64,000 bases of DNA. Origin: Chryseobacterium takakiae. Lineage in GTDB: Bacteria; Bacteroidota; Bacteroidia; Flavobacteriales; Weeksellaceae. The translations under genes and the position numbers were made by a program. The stretch's first letter is position 1, and every line of letters begins with the position of its first letter. The stretch covers positions 248,001-312,000 of the forward strand of contig NZ_FQVO01000001.1 of the NCBI RefSeq assembly GCF_900129385.1, in the 5' to 3' direction. Positions 6,779 to 15,269 of this stretch are shown piece after piece. The notes under the pieces were generated by a model that searched no databases, was not told the DNA's origin, and saw nothing but the letters and a program-made list of their open reading frames with translations.

Positions 6779-8998
6779 TTATTTGATTCTAAATTCAAGC
6801 TTTACATTGAAAAACCTTCCGGTAAGGCGTACCGGAACCGGATACATAAAATTGGTATTGGCATCTGTTATCCATTGATTGGCCACCGTATTTCTGATAT
6901 TAAAAGCATTAAATACCTGAACTCCCAGCGTCAATTCTTCAAAATTTTCCCAGAATCCGTAGGTATTTTTCTTTTCTTTAGGATCAATAAATGCATAGGA
7001 AAGTCCAAGGTCTACCCTTTTGTAGGATGGTAATGTTTTTTGATACTGATAAGGATCGGTAAGAATCGGTGCTCCTGTTGGAAGCCCCATTGCGTAAACC
7101 AGCGTTAAATTAACACGCATTGCAGGAAATCTTGGCATATAATCCTGATAGAACATCGCAAACCTGAATCGCTGGTCCGTCGGCCTCGGGATATCACCCT
7201 TTCCGTCTATATTTTCATATACCCTTGCATAGCTTGCAGACAGCCATGAATCTACACCCGGAACAAATTCTCCGAAAAGCCTTGTATCAATTCCGTAGGA
7301 ATATCCTGAAGCATTATTTTTACCAGTATACCGTATTCTTACGTTGTCCATATAATAAGGAATCAGGTTATTCATTTTTTTATAGTACAGCTCTGTTGTC
7401 AGCTTAAATGGCCTGTCGTACATATAAAACTCATAATCATTAGCCAAAATAGCCTGTATGGATCGTTGTGACTGTATAGAAGAATTGAAGTTGCCTTCAA
7501 GATCTTTAATTTCCTTGTAGAAAGGTGCCTGATAATAAACTCCTCCCGAAAGCCTGAACAACATATCCGTATCCCAATCCGGCTTGATGGCAAATTGCGC
7601 TCTCGGTGAAAATATGGTTTCATTATTAAAACTCCAGTGGGCAACTCTTGCTCCGGCATTTACAAATACTTTATTGCTTCCCCAGAAAAATTTCTGGGAA
7701 TATTGTGCGTACGCAGACATTCTTGTAGGCTGAATGTGGTTTCTCCCCGCAATATGGTACATGAGATTTAAGTCGCCTGCATTTCTGGGATCAATAAATG
7801 CTTCATGGGGAAGGCTGTATCCTGCAGAGTCTACAAGCCTCCATTCATTGGTAAAATCTTTAAGATTTTCTTTTTCATATTTGAACCCTACTTCAACATC
7901 CGTATTCACGTTTGGTGAGAAGCGTGTCCGGAATTGTGCGCCGTATGTTTTTACAAAAAGATCATTTCGTGCATGCTCAATCTGGCCCCCTGCATCATAT
8001 GATGTAACCGGATCTCCGGTCACCGGGTCAAAAGTCTGCAAAACATACGCCGAAGCAATACTGTAATATTCTCTTTCACGGTTTTGATAAGCAAATGCAT
8101 CAAGGGTAAAGCGCCATTTATCCGAAGGCTTAAAATTCAATGATGCGGTTCCCATCATATTTTTATACTTATCATCTTCCCGGCCTCCATAAGCAACATT
8201 CAGCTTCAAAGGCTGCTGCAGGCTTCCAAAATCCACTTCCCTTTCTTTGGGGATCATTTCATAATCATTGTTAGAATAGAATCCGATAAAGGACAATGTT
8301 AATTTCGGGCTGAAGTGATAATTGAGATACGTCTGAAAATCCATATACTTCGGATTAAAGTCCGTATCTTCTTTTAACGTATTAAGAACAAGATTGGTAT
8401 TCCGGTATCGGCCTGAAAATAAAGCCGTTAACTTTCGGTTACCTTCCTTATCCTTTCCTGCGGCAAAACCAGTGGTAAGTCTTCCGCCGATTAAGCTTCC
8501 TTCTCCTGAAACCTCGAATTTTTCCGGCTCACGGTAGTAAATATTTAATGCCGAAGACATTTTGTCACCGTATCGGGGTTCAAAACCGCCTGCAGAGAAA
8601 TTCACTGTAGAAACCATATCGGGATTGATAATACTCAATCCTTCCTGCTGAGAATTTCTGATCAGGAATGGTCTGTAAATTTCAATATCATTGATATAGA
8701 TAAGATTTTCATCATAGTTTCCGCCACGAACCATATACTGTGAAGAAAGTTCCGTATTGGAGTTTACCGAAGGTAACGTTTTAATAATTCCCTCAATACC
8801 TCCGGAAATACTCGCAACATTCTGAGCATCTTTGGCCGAAATTTTCACAGTGGTAAGATCATTGGTTTTTCCTGTCACCTTTTTCTGAAATACCACTTCT
8901 TCAATATTCGCGGTTTTCATGGTATCCTTCTTTTTTCTTACCTGGGAGAATACTAATGCAGGAACCATAAGGCTCAATGGTAAAACTAGTTTTTTCAA
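6779..8998 (-). CDS. TonB-dependent receptor-like outer-membrane protein
   Basis: A 739-residue protein: signal peptide (MKKLVLPLSLMVPALVFSQ), a TonB-box-like segment (NIEEVVFQKK), a plug domain around residues 50-160 (VRGGNYDENLIYINDIEIY) and a long beta-barrel ending in an aromatic C-terminal strand (VKLEFRIK). It imports an unknown substrate across the outer membrane using TonB energy. Unlike many Bacteroidota receptors it has no N-terminal carboxypeptidase-like repeat domain and no SusD partner next to it. The start codon must be TTG (8996-8998), since any later ATG would destroy the signal peptide. It is monocistronic. Confidence 0.87.
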   Translation of the reverse strand: MKKLVLPLSLMVPALVFSQVRKKKDTMKTANIEEVVFQKKVTGKTNDLTTVKISAKDAQNVASISGGIEGIIKTLPSVNSNTELSSQYMVRGGNYDENLIYINDIEIYRPFLIRNSQQEGLSIINPDMVSTVNFSAGGFEPRYGDKMSSALNIYYREPEKFEVSGEGSLIGGRLTTGFAAGKDKEGNRKLTALFSGRYRNTNLVLNTLKEDTDFNPKYMDFQTYLNYHFSPKLTLSFIGFYSNNDYEMIPKEREVDFGSLQQPLKLNVAYGGREDDKYKNMMGTASLNFKPSDKWRFTLDAFAYQNREREYYSIASAYVLQTFDPVTGDPVTSYDAGGQIEHARNDLFVKTYGAQFRTRFSPNVNTDVEVGFKYEKENLKDFTNEWRLVDSAGYSLPHEAFIDPRNAGDLNLMYHIAGRNHIQPTRMSAYAQYSQKFFWGSNKVFVNAGARVAHWSFNNETIFSPRAQFAIKPDWDTDMLFRLSGGVYYQAPFYKEIKDLEGNFNSSIQSQRSIQAILANDYEFYMYDRPFKLTTELYYKKMNNLIPYYMDNVRIRYTGKNNASGYSYGIDTRLFGEFVPGVDSWLSASYARVYENIDGKGDIPRPTDQRFRFAMFYQDYMPRFPAMRVNLTLVYAMGLPTGAPILTDPYQYQKTLPSYKRVDLGLSYAFIDPKEKKNTYGFWENFEELTLGVQVFNAFNIRNTVANQWITDANTNFMYPVPVRLTGRFFNVKLEFRIK

Positions 8999-9114
8999 AA
9001 GAAATGTTTTAAAATTTCAAACGTGAATATATAAATTTTATTTTAACTTATTTATACTTTGTTAACATTTATTAAGATCGCTTTAAATGTTACTTCAATA
9101 AGATAAAATACCGA

Positions 9115-9924
9115 TTAAAGTATTGCTTCTCTTACTCTGGTGAGCTTTTGGAGCAGATCCTCCAACAGATCAAGTCTCAGCATATTCGCACCATCAGATA
9201 AAGCGGTTTCCGGTGTAGGATGTGTTTCGATGAAAATTCCGTCTGCGCCTACCGCGATACCGGCTTTTGCAACGGTCTCAATAAGATCCGGCCTTCCTCC
9301 CGTAACCCCTGAGCTCTGGTTAGGCTGTTGTAGAGAATGGGTAACATCCAGGATCACAGGAGCATAGTTTCTCATCGTAGGAATTCCTCTGTAATCAACG
9401 ATAAGATCAGTATATCCGAATGAATTTCCTCTTTCAATAATTGCCACTTTCCGGTTATCGGAATCGGTAATTTTCTGAACTGCAAATTTCATGGATTCCG
9501 GGGAAAGGAACTGCCCTTTCTTCAGGGTTACACATTTTCCTGTTTGCGCGGCAGCCACTAAAAGATCGGTCTGACGAACCAGAAACGCTGGTATCTGCAG
9601 TACATCGACATACTGAGCTGCCAATGCAGCATGATCGTTTTCATGAATATCGGTCGTCGTCGGGATATTAAAAGTCTCTCCTACTTTTTTAAGAATTTCC
9701 AAAGATTTTTCTTCCCCGATTGTCGTGAAAGAATCCACCCTGCTGCGGTTGGCTTTTTTAAAGCTTCCTTTAAAAATATACGGAATATTGTATTTATTGG
9801 TGAGCTCCACTACTTTTTCGGCAATTTTAAGTGCCATATCTTCGCCTTCAATAATACAAGGGCCTGCAATAAGAAAAAAGTTTTTGGAATCTTTGTGATG
9901 AATATTATCTAAGTATTGAATCAT
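9115..9924 (-). CDS. kdsA: 3-deoxy-8-phosphooctulonate (KDO-8-P) synthase
   Basis: KdsA joins phosphoenolpyruvate and arabinose-5-phosphate to make KDO-8-phosphate for the lipopolysaccharide core. The 269-residue length and the motifs FLIAGPCIIE, IFKGSFKKANRSR and ETHPTPETALSDGAN are diagnostic. The Cys in AGPCIIE occupies the position that is Cys in metal-dependent KdsA enzymes and Asn in metal-independent ones such as that of E. coli, so I infer a metal-dependent enzyme. It is cytoplasmic and appears to be a single-gene unit. Confidence 0.93.
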   Translation of the reverse strand: MIQYLDNIHHKDSKNFFLIAGPCIIEGEDMALKIAEKVVELTNKYNIPYIFKGSFKKANRSRVDSFTTIGEEKSLEILKKVGETFNIPTTTDIHENDHAALAAQYVDVLQIPAFLVRQTDLLVAAAQTGKCVTLKKGQFLSPESMKFAVQKITDSDNRKVAIIERGNSFGYTDLIVDYRGIPTMRNYAPVILDVTHSLQQPNQSSGVTGGRPDLIETVAKAGIAVGADGIFIETHPTPETALSDGANMLRLDLLEDLLQKLTRVREAIL

Positions 9925-10310
9925 TTTCTTTAAAATTAAAAGTTCAGTAAAAATACTGAGAAAGTTTCAGAATCAGAAATAATTATATCAAATACTGGAA
10001 CTCCTTCCGGTTTATAAAAATGCCCGAATCTCTTTCGATTAAAACCTGCGCAACTTTTGATCAAAATCTAAGCATCTTTTAGATAAAACCTTGGCAGGCT
10101 TTTATAACAATTTTGCTTCCTTTTCTACAGTCTGAAATTATTCCTAAATAAATTAATGCTTTAAAGCTAAATATTTTAAGTTTTTTATAGAAAAAGGGAT
10201 TGTTTGCAAGTGATGTATTGTTTATAATTTTGAACCGGGACGTTATTATGGTCGGATTTTTGAATAGTAAAGAGTAATTTTTATTTATCAAATCACTAAA
10301 ATATAAAATT
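9925..10310. other. Gap of about 390 bp between divergent kdsA and the PPOX gene
   Basis: AT-rich with no convincing ORF; a reverse-strand open frame here has no homologous look and crosses into the neighbouring gene. It should hold the kdsA promoter at its left end. A good promoter for the rightward gene lies at 10203-10232. Confidence 0.5.
10203..10232 (+). promoter_or_regulatory. Promoter of the PPOX-fold gene
   Basis: TTTG (10203-10206), an 18-bp spacer and TAATTTTG (10225-10232) match the Bacteroidota TTTG / TAnnTTTG promoter. The predicted leader is about 70 nt. Confidence 0.5.
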
Positions 10311-10820
10311 ATGTCAACAGAAAATCTTACCCACCAGGACGCTATTAAAAAAATCAAAGATTTATCCGAAAGTGCAAAAATCTGTATGTTTTGTACGGAG
10401 CTGGAGACCCTGCCTATTAATTCAAGGCCGATGACACTTCAGGAAACGGACGATGAAGGAAACCTTTGGTTCATTAGCAGCGATACGAGCAATAAGAATT
10501 TTGAAATTAAAGATGATAAAAGAGTTCAGCTGTTCTTTATGAACAACGGAGATTACCAGTATCTTTCGGTTTTTGGGGATGCTACCATTTACAAAGACCG
10601 CTCAACCATTGAAGATAAATGGTCTCCAATGGCAAAAGCATGGTTCGAGGATGGAAAAGATGATCCTAATGTTTCCATTATTCGTGTAGAGCCTACCGAA
10701 TCATATTACTGGGATACTAAAGTAGGTAAACTTGTAAGTCTTGTTAATTTTGTAACTGCAGCCGTTACCGGAAATACCACTGACAATTCTGACGGCGTGG
10801 AAGGTAAAGCAAAAATTTAA
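10311..10820 (+). CDS. Pyridoxamine 5'-phosphate oxidase-fold (general stress protein 26-like) protein
   Basis: A 169-residue single-domain protein with the split-barrel flavin-binding fold of PPOX-related general stress proteins. Features include PINSRPMTLQETDDEGNLWFISS, which is the strand region preceding flavin contacts, KNFEIKDDKRVQLFFMN, and a C-terminal ESYYWDTK segment typical of this subgroup. It lacks the residues of true PdxH enzymes, so a role as flavin- or F420-type reductase/oxidase in stress is inferred. It stands alone under its own promoter, upstream of a terminator/repeat block. Confidence 0.85.
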   Translation: MSTENLTHQDAIKKIKDLSESAKICMFCTELETLPINSRPMTLQETDDEGNLWFISSDTSNKNFEIKDDKRVQLFFMNNGDYQYLSVFGDATIYKDRSTIEDKWSPMAKAWFEDGKDDPNVSIIRVEPTESYYWDTKVGKLVSLVNFVTAAVTGNTTDNSDGVEGKAKI

Positions 10821-10844
10821 AGATCTTCAGATAAAGAATTGATA

Positions 10845-10877
10845 GGCTGTCCGAAAAGTTTGGGCAGTCTTTTTTTT
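10845..10877 (+). terminator. Terminator of the PPOX-fold gene (first of three related hairpins)
   Basis: GGCTGTCC (10845-10852) pairs with GGGCAGTC (10862-10869) through two G-U pairs, followed by eight T. Confidence 0.8.
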
Positions 10878-10913
10878 CTGCCGGACATGAACAAAGTAAT
10901 CTTGATGCTCCCT

Positions 10914-11048
10914 AGGAGCAATATCTGTGTAGCAGAAAGTAATAGGATAATCGCAAGCACGCCGTAGGTGTGCTATTATAAAATAGAACTCCTATGGAGT
11001 TCCGTTTATTACAAGCAACTGATAAAGTTCTACACAGATATTGCTCCT
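10914..11048. repeat. Nested palindromic element, possibly MITE-like
   Basis: Outer arms GGAGCAATATCTGTGTAG (10915-10932) and its complement (11030-11047) enclose smaller palindromes: GTAATA/TATTAC at 10939-10944 and 11007-11012, GCAC/GTGC near 10957-10972, and GAACTCC/GGAGTTC at about 10986-11002. It looks like an inserted, foldable element that separates two copies of the tandem repeat. No coding capacity was seen. Confidence 0.6.
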
Positions 11049-11116
11049 CCCGAGCAAATTAAAATATACTTCATCACTCTTTATGCTGTAAAATTATTAT
11101 TAAAAAAAACTCAAAA

Positions 11117-11150
11117 GCGGCTGTCCGAGAGTTTGGACAGTCTTTTTTTT
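11117..11150 (+). terminator. Second related terminator hairpin in the repeat block
   Basis: GGCTGTCC (11119-11126) pairs with GGACAGTC (11135-11142), then eight T. Confidence 0.65.
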
Positions 11151-11239
11151 CTGCCGGACATGAACAAAGTAATCTTGATGCTCCGTAGGAGCAAGTTAAA
11201 ATATACTTCATCACTCTTTATGCTGTAAAATTATTATTA

Positions 11240-11288
11240 AAAAAAACTCAAAAGCGGCTGTCCGAGAGTTTGGACAGCCGCTTTTTTA
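11240..11288. terminator. Bidirectional terminator (third hairpin)
   Basis: AAAGCGGCTGTCC (11251-11263) pairs perfectly with 11272-11284. A T run follows on the plus strand and an A run precedes it, so it also terminates the leftward DUF6766 gene. Confidence 0.85.
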
Positions 11289-11306
11289 TGCTATAAACTC
11301 AAAGGT

Positions 11307-11963
11307 CTAAGGGGTTTCATCATGCGGCATATCTACCGGTTTGGATTCCGGGGAACCTTTTTCCCGAAGCCATATCGACAGAATAACCAGAGAGGCCACA
11401 GCCAGAAACTCACTTTGCCAGTTCTGGAAAGATTCAAACCAAAAACGAGATTCGGTGATATATTCTATTGCAGTAATGGTAGGCTTTTCTTTTGAGATCT
11501 GTTCTTCATTATAATCTTTAAGACTTCCGTAGAAATGAAGCGAAAAACTAATGATAAACAAGATGGCAAAAGCTAACGACAGAGAATGCTTATAAATCTT
11601 CAGCCACACTCCGCCTTTTTTAACCGGCCATGGAGCATTAGCATGAGGAACAGGTTCATTATCAACATCTTCCTCTTCATCCAGTGATTTTGATTCACTT
11701 GAGCCTTTCTGACGAAGTGAAACCGTTAAGACAACATAGAGCATCATCTGTAAAAATTCGCTTTCCCAGTTTTCAAAAGTAGCCTGAATAAAATGTCCGC
11801 TGTGAATATATTGTCCAATTGTGAGTGCCTGATCTCCATGTTCTACAAGTTCTTTATTTTCTGTTTTCCACCCTGTAAAAAATTGTGCAGCGAGGCAGAA
11901 AACCATAAAGATAATCAAAACAATACTTAAACTGTTTCGATATAAAAACCCTTTTTTAGACAT
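11307..11963 (-). CDS. DUF6766-type membrane protein with internal duplication
   Basis: A 218-residue membrane protein with about four helices. The two halves are homologous: each has a hydrophobic helix, then a YI...F..W.SEF motif (FENWESEFLQ and FQNWQSEFLA), a second helix and an LR.KGS.ESK end. This indicates gene duplication and fusion. I place it in the DUF6766 family from memory. It lies 7 bp after the FAD/Rieske gene in the same direction, so the two are co-transcribed. Function unknown. Confidence 0.72.
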   Translation of the reverse strand: MSKKGFLYRNSLSIVLIIFMVFCLAAQFFTGWKTENKELVEHGDQALTIGQYIHSGHFIQATFENWESEFLQMMLYVVLTVSLRQKGSSESKSLDEEEDVDNEPVPHANAPWPVKKGGVWLKIYKHSLSLAFAILFIISFSLHFYGSLKDYNEEQISKEKPTITAIEYITESRFWFESFQNWQSEFLAVASLVILSIWLREKGSPESKPVDMPHDETP

Positions 11964-11970
11964 AACCTTA

Positions 11971-13497
11971 TTATTGATTTTCTGAATCTGTATCTACTCT
12001 CGGAAGATCTCTCACGGTAGGTCCGGTAAGAAGCTTTCCATTAACGTTAAATCTTGAACCGTGACACGGACAGTCCCAACTGAGTTCCGCACTGTTCCAG
12101 CGGACTTCACATTTGGCGTGAGGACAAGTGCTTTTTACGAGATGTACCTTTCCATTCGTTTCTTTGTATAAAGCATATGATTCACCTTCATATTTCACAA
12201 CCTTTGCTTCACCATCTTTTACTTCAGCAAGCGAATTGATCTTTTCTGCAAAAAGCTTGTCTTTAATAAAATCATAAGCCACTACTGCATTTTCTTTTAC
12301 AAAATCGGCAAAGCCTGCAATAGGTTTTATTCTGGAAGGGTTAAAGATATTTTCATATTTACTGTTTCCCGTAACGATAAGATCTGATAAAATCTGTGAA
12401 GAAATGGTTCCGAATATCATCCCGTTTCCTCTGAATCCGGTGGCGGTAAAAATTCTTCCGCTGCTTCCCGGAAGCTTTCCTATGTAGGGAAACCCATCGG
12501 TTGGTTCATAATATTGACTGGACCAGCTGTAATAAGCCGTTTCCACATCAAAATATTTTCTGACATAATTTTCTAAGCGTGAAAAACATTCGCCTGTATC
12601 TTCTTCGTGTCCGGTTTTATGGTCTTCTCCTCCGGCGATAAGAAGCGTTTGCCCGTCAATTTCCTGGGTTCTGTAATAATGGTAAGGATCGATAAGGTCA
12701 TATCCCAGATCTTTAGGATAGTTGCCGCTTTTTAGGCTGAACGCAATCGCATAGCTTCTGTAAGGTGCATTGGTAATATGAAGAATACTCAATCCGGGTG
12801 GAATATGGGTTGCATAAACCACATTTTTAGCTTTAATTTCTCCTTTGGATGTTTCTAAACTAACATGATTTTCCTGTTCATCATGGCCTTCACAACGGCA
12901 GTCTTCCTGGATAACTCCGCCCAAACTGAGGAATGCTTCACAAAGTCCTTTAATATATTTTATGGGATGAAACTGCGCCTGATCAGGTATCGTTACTGCT
13001 TTTTTAAATGGTATCGGAAAAGGAATTTCATCAACGTAATTCATGGTATGACCTACCTTTGCTGCACCTTCCACAATATCGGTAAGCTGTTTCTCCTGTT
13101 TTTCGTCTAGAGCAAATAAATAGGCTGTCTTTCTCTGGAAATCACAGTTGATTCCATATTGCTGTATATTGTTTTCGATGATGCTGATGGCTTCCTGGCC
13201 CGTATCTGCAAACAATTGAGCATGGTCCTGCCCGAAATCGCTAATGGCCTGGTTAAAGGTCGTATCAAAAAAATCATTAAGGTGTGCGGTGGTTCCGCCG
13301 GTTGTTCCGAAACCGATATTGGCAGCTTCCAGAAGAATGCATCTCTTTCCTGCCTGCTGCAGCTTTAAGGCAGTAGAAATGCCGGTAATCCCTCCACCCA
13401 CAACTGCGACATCGTAGAACTGATGAAGGTCGGCTTCCGAGGAAAATCTCCTGATTTCTTCCTGCCATATACTTTTTCTTGCCCCGTCTCTGTACAT
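11971..13497 (-). CDS. FAD-dependent oxidoreductase with C-terminal Rieske [2Fe-2S] domain
   Basis: A 508-residue fusion. The N-terminal DAO-type domain has the dinucleotide-binding motif VAVVGGGITGISTALKL and a C-terminal flavin segment (FTATGFRGNGMIFG). From about residue 425 there is a Rieske domain with CPHAKC and CPCHGSRF (C-x-H ... C-x-x-H), which hold the iron-sulfur cluster. The flavin domain probably oxidises an amine- or amino-acid-like substrate and passes electrons to the cluster; the substrate is unknown. There is no signal peptide. It is followed by the DUF6766 gene and preceded by a small lipoprotein gene, all read leftward within the stress island. Confidence 0.88.
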   Translation of the reverse strand: MYRDGARKSIWQEEIRRFSSEADLHQFYDVAVVGGGITGISTALKLQQAGKRCILLEAANIGFGTTGGTTAHLNDFFDTTFNQAISDFGQDHAQLFADTGQEAISIIENNIQQYGINCDFQRKTAYLFALDEKQEKQLTDIVEGAAKVGHTMNYVDEIPFPIPFKKAVTIPDQAQFHPIKYIKGLCEAFLSLGGVIQEDCRCEGHDEQENHVSLETSKGEIKAKNVVYATHIPPGLSILHITNAPYRSYAIAFSLKSGNYPKDLGYDLIDPYHYYRTQEIDGQTLLIAGGEDHKTGHEEDTGECFSRLENYVRKYFDVETAYYSWSSQYYEPTDGFPYIGKLPGSSGRIFTATGFRGNGMIFGTISSQILSDLIVTGNSKYENIFNPSRIKPIAGFADFVKENAVVAYDFIKDKLFAEKINSLAEVKDGEAKVVKYEGESYALYKETNGKVHLVKSTCPHAKCEVRWNSAELSWDCPCHGSRFNVNGKLLTGPTVRDLPRVDTDSENQ

Positions 13498-13518
13498 GAC
13501 TTAGAATTTTGGTTAAAC

Positions 13519-13686
13519 TTACTTGATCTGCAGTGTATCATTTTCAGATGTACTGCCATTGTTTTTGTTGGTGCCGGAATTTTTTCCGTCATACTTGTTT
13601 TTAGGTTCGTCTTCGTCAAAATCACATTTGCATGATGATAAGGCGAAAAGACTTATGATTCCCAGCAATAGAGCAGTCGTTTTCAT
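13519..13686 (-). CDS. Very small lipoprotein (55 residues)
   Basis: Begins MKTTALLLGIISLFALSSC, a complete lipoprotein signal with the lipobox LSSC (Cys19). It is followed by a hydrophilic, disordered tail rich in Asp, Lys, Asn, Gly and Ser (CKCDFDEDEPKNKYDGK). The ATG at 13686 and the stop at 13519 fit neatly between the FAD/Rieske gene and the first SDR gene, 21 bp from each. Function unknown; presumably a surface or periplasmic tail protein co-expressed with the island. Confidence 0.7.
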   Translation of the reverse strand: MKTTALLLGIISLFALSSCKCDFDEDEPKNKYDGKNSGTNKNNGSTSENDTLQIK

Positions 13687-13707
13687 GTTTTATATGTTTG
13701 TTTTTAA

Positions 13708-14460
13708 TTATCCGTTCACGACAATACCGCCGTTAGGATGAAGTACCTGTCCGGTAATCTGCGCTGCATCATCACTTGCCAGGAAAAGGAAGCTGGTTGC
13801 CACTTCTTCCGGTGTTGCGTTTCTTTCGAAAGGCGGCTTGTTCGGATCGTCTTCTTCTTCTCCGAAAGTTTCTTTGGTTAATGGTGTTGCTACCGGTCCC
13901 GGTGCTACGGCGTTGACGCGGATGCCTTTTGATTTTGACTGTAACGCTAAAGAACGGGTAAAAGAAACAATTGCTCCCTTTGTAGCCGAGTAGTCCAGCA
14001 GCTCTTCATGTCCCTGATACGCTACCGCCGATGTTGTATTGATGATAGAGCTTCCCTGTTTCAAGTGAGGAAAAACAAGTTTTGTCAAAAGGATCATTCC
14101 TATAATATTGGAATTAAAAGTGGTTCTGATGTTTTCTTCCTCAAGATCAACAATATTGTAACAAGGAAACTGTGTTCCCGCATTATTGACGAGAATATCA
14201 ATTCCTCCGAATTCAGAAACTACTTTTTGGGTGGTCTCTTCACAGAATTTATAATCATTGACATCTCCCTTAAAGACAGAAGCTTTTCTTCCGAGGCTTT
14301 CAATTTCCGATTTTACTTCCTCTGCATCTTTATCGTCTGAATAATAAATAATGGCAATATCTGCTCCTTCTTTTGCAAAAAGCAAAGCTACTGCCTTACC
14401 GATTCCGCTGTCTGCTCCTGTGATCAGTACTTTCTTATTTTCTAATTTCAAATTTGCCAT
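13708..14460 (-). CDS. SDR-family oxidoreductase (glucose dehydrogenase/YhdG-like)
   Basis: A 250-residue classical short-chain dehydrogenase. It has the NAD(P)-binding motif TGADSGIGKAVA, the NNAG motif, the catalytic Ser (NTTSAVAYQG) and YSATK (Tyr-x3-Lys). The C-terminal GQVLHPNGGIVVNG end is typical of stress-associated SDRs related to general stress protein 39 and YhdG. Substrate unknown. It starts 6 bp after the stop of the upstream SDR gene, so the pair is an operon. Confidence 0.85.
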   Translation of the reverse strand: MANLKLENKKVLITGADSGIGKAVALLFAKEGADIAIIYYSDDKDAEEVKSEIESLGRKASVFKGDVNDYKFCEETTQKVVSEFGGIDILVNNAGTQFPCYNIVDLEEENIRTTFNSNIIGMILLTKLVFPHLKQGSSIINTTSAVAYQGHEELLDYSATKGAIVSFTRSLALQSKSKGIRVNAVAPGPVATPLTKETFGEEEDDPNKPPFERNATPEEVATSFLFLASDDAAQITGQVLHPNGGIVVNG

Positions 14461-14466
14461 AATCGT

Positions 14467-15264
14467 TTATTTTTCATTTACCGGTTTTTGCATTTCTCCC
14501 ATTCTGTGTGCAGCCATGCTGTCTGTTGCAATATTGGACATGGCTACGGTGAGTTTATTTTTTAATCCTGAAACTACTTTGTCATCACCATTCATTAAGG
14601 CATTAAAACCGTCAATAGCTACCTCTTCCGGTGATGAAAGGTTGTCTTTATCTTCCAGGATCTTACTTTCGTTCATACCTGCTTTATTGAAGAAGTCCGT
14701 GTCTGTAGGTCCCGGCAATAGTGCTGTTACCGTAATTCCCGTATCTTTCAATTCTTCTCTGATGGCTTCTGACCATGACAAAATAAATGCTTTCGTTCCG
14801 TGATACACCGAATGCCACGGACCGGGGGCTTTACTTGCAATGGAGGCAAGATTCAGGATTTTCCCGGAACCTTTTGGTAAACGGTCTTTTACAAACATTT
14901 TGGTCAGGATAAGCACGGAAACGATATTAAGATTAACAATATCAACTTCCCGGTGCAGATCCGTATCCTGAAATTTTCCATAAACGCCTTGTCCGGCATC
15001 ATTTACCAGAATTGAAGGACTGATTCCGTTTAGCTTTAATTCAGAATATAAAGAGTAAGCATCTTCTTCGATAAAGAGATTTTTAGCAATGGTAATGACA
15101 TTAATTCCAAAGCTTTTGAATTCATCTGCTTTCGCTTTCAGCTCGTCATGATTGCGGGCCACCATTACGAGATCGTATCCATTTTTGGCAAACTGTTTTG
15201 CAAGCTCATAACCGATCCCGCTGGTTGCTCCCGTAACCAGCACATATTCATTTTTTTTGTTCAT
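14467..15264 (-). CDS. SDR-family NAD(P)-dependent oxidoreductase (DltE-like)
   Basis: A 265-residue SDR with TGATSGIGYELA, an NDAG variant of the NNAG motif, a Ser in NLASIASKAPG and YHGTK as the catalytic Tyr-x3-Lys. Its C-terminal half resembles the DltE/YqjQ type of SDR. It is a distant paralogue of the neighbouring SDR rather than a recent duplicate. It follows the CinA-like gene by 5 bp and overlaps none. Substrate unknown; context suggests aldehyde or carbonyl detoxification. Confidence 0.85.
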   Translation of the reverse strand: MNKKNEYVLVTGATSGIGYELAKQFAKNGYDLVMVARNHDELKAKADEFKSFGINVITIAKNLFIEEDAYSLYSELKLNGISPSILVNDAGQGVYGKFQDTDLHREVDIVNLNIVSVLILTKMFVKDRLPKGSGKILNLASIASKAPGPWHSVYHGTKAFILSWSEAIREELKDTGITVTALLPGPTDTDFFNKAGMNESKILEDKDNLSSPEEVAIDGFNALMNGDDKVVSGLKNKLTVAMSNIATDSMAAHRMGEMQKPVNEK

Positions 15265-15269
15265 ACCTC

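Larger units (their letters stand above)
10858..11277. repeat. Terminator-containing tandem repeats
   Basis: Bases 11052-11140 and 11189-11277 are near-identical (89 bp, one mismatch seen) with a 137-bp period. The linking segment 11131-11194 is in turn repeated at 10858-10921, 273 bp earlier (about two periods). Each unit carries a GGCTGTCC hairpin with a T run, so three related terminators occur in 440 bp. The small open frame at 10968-11228 lies wholly in this repeat and is not a gene. Confidence 0.8.

Noticed and set aside
7225..8066. Plus-strand ORFs inside the TonB-dependent receptor gene
   Set aside because: Antisense shadows with no promoter, ribosome-binding site or family resemblance.
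10079..10357. Reverse-strand ORF of 92 codons upstream of the PPOX-fold gene
   Set aside because: It overlaps the promoter and start of a well-supported gene, is extremely AT-rich and resembles no family.
10968..11228. Plus-strand ORF of 86 codons in the repeat block
   Set aside because: It consists entirely of the palindromic element and tandem terminator repeats, read through a hairpin.
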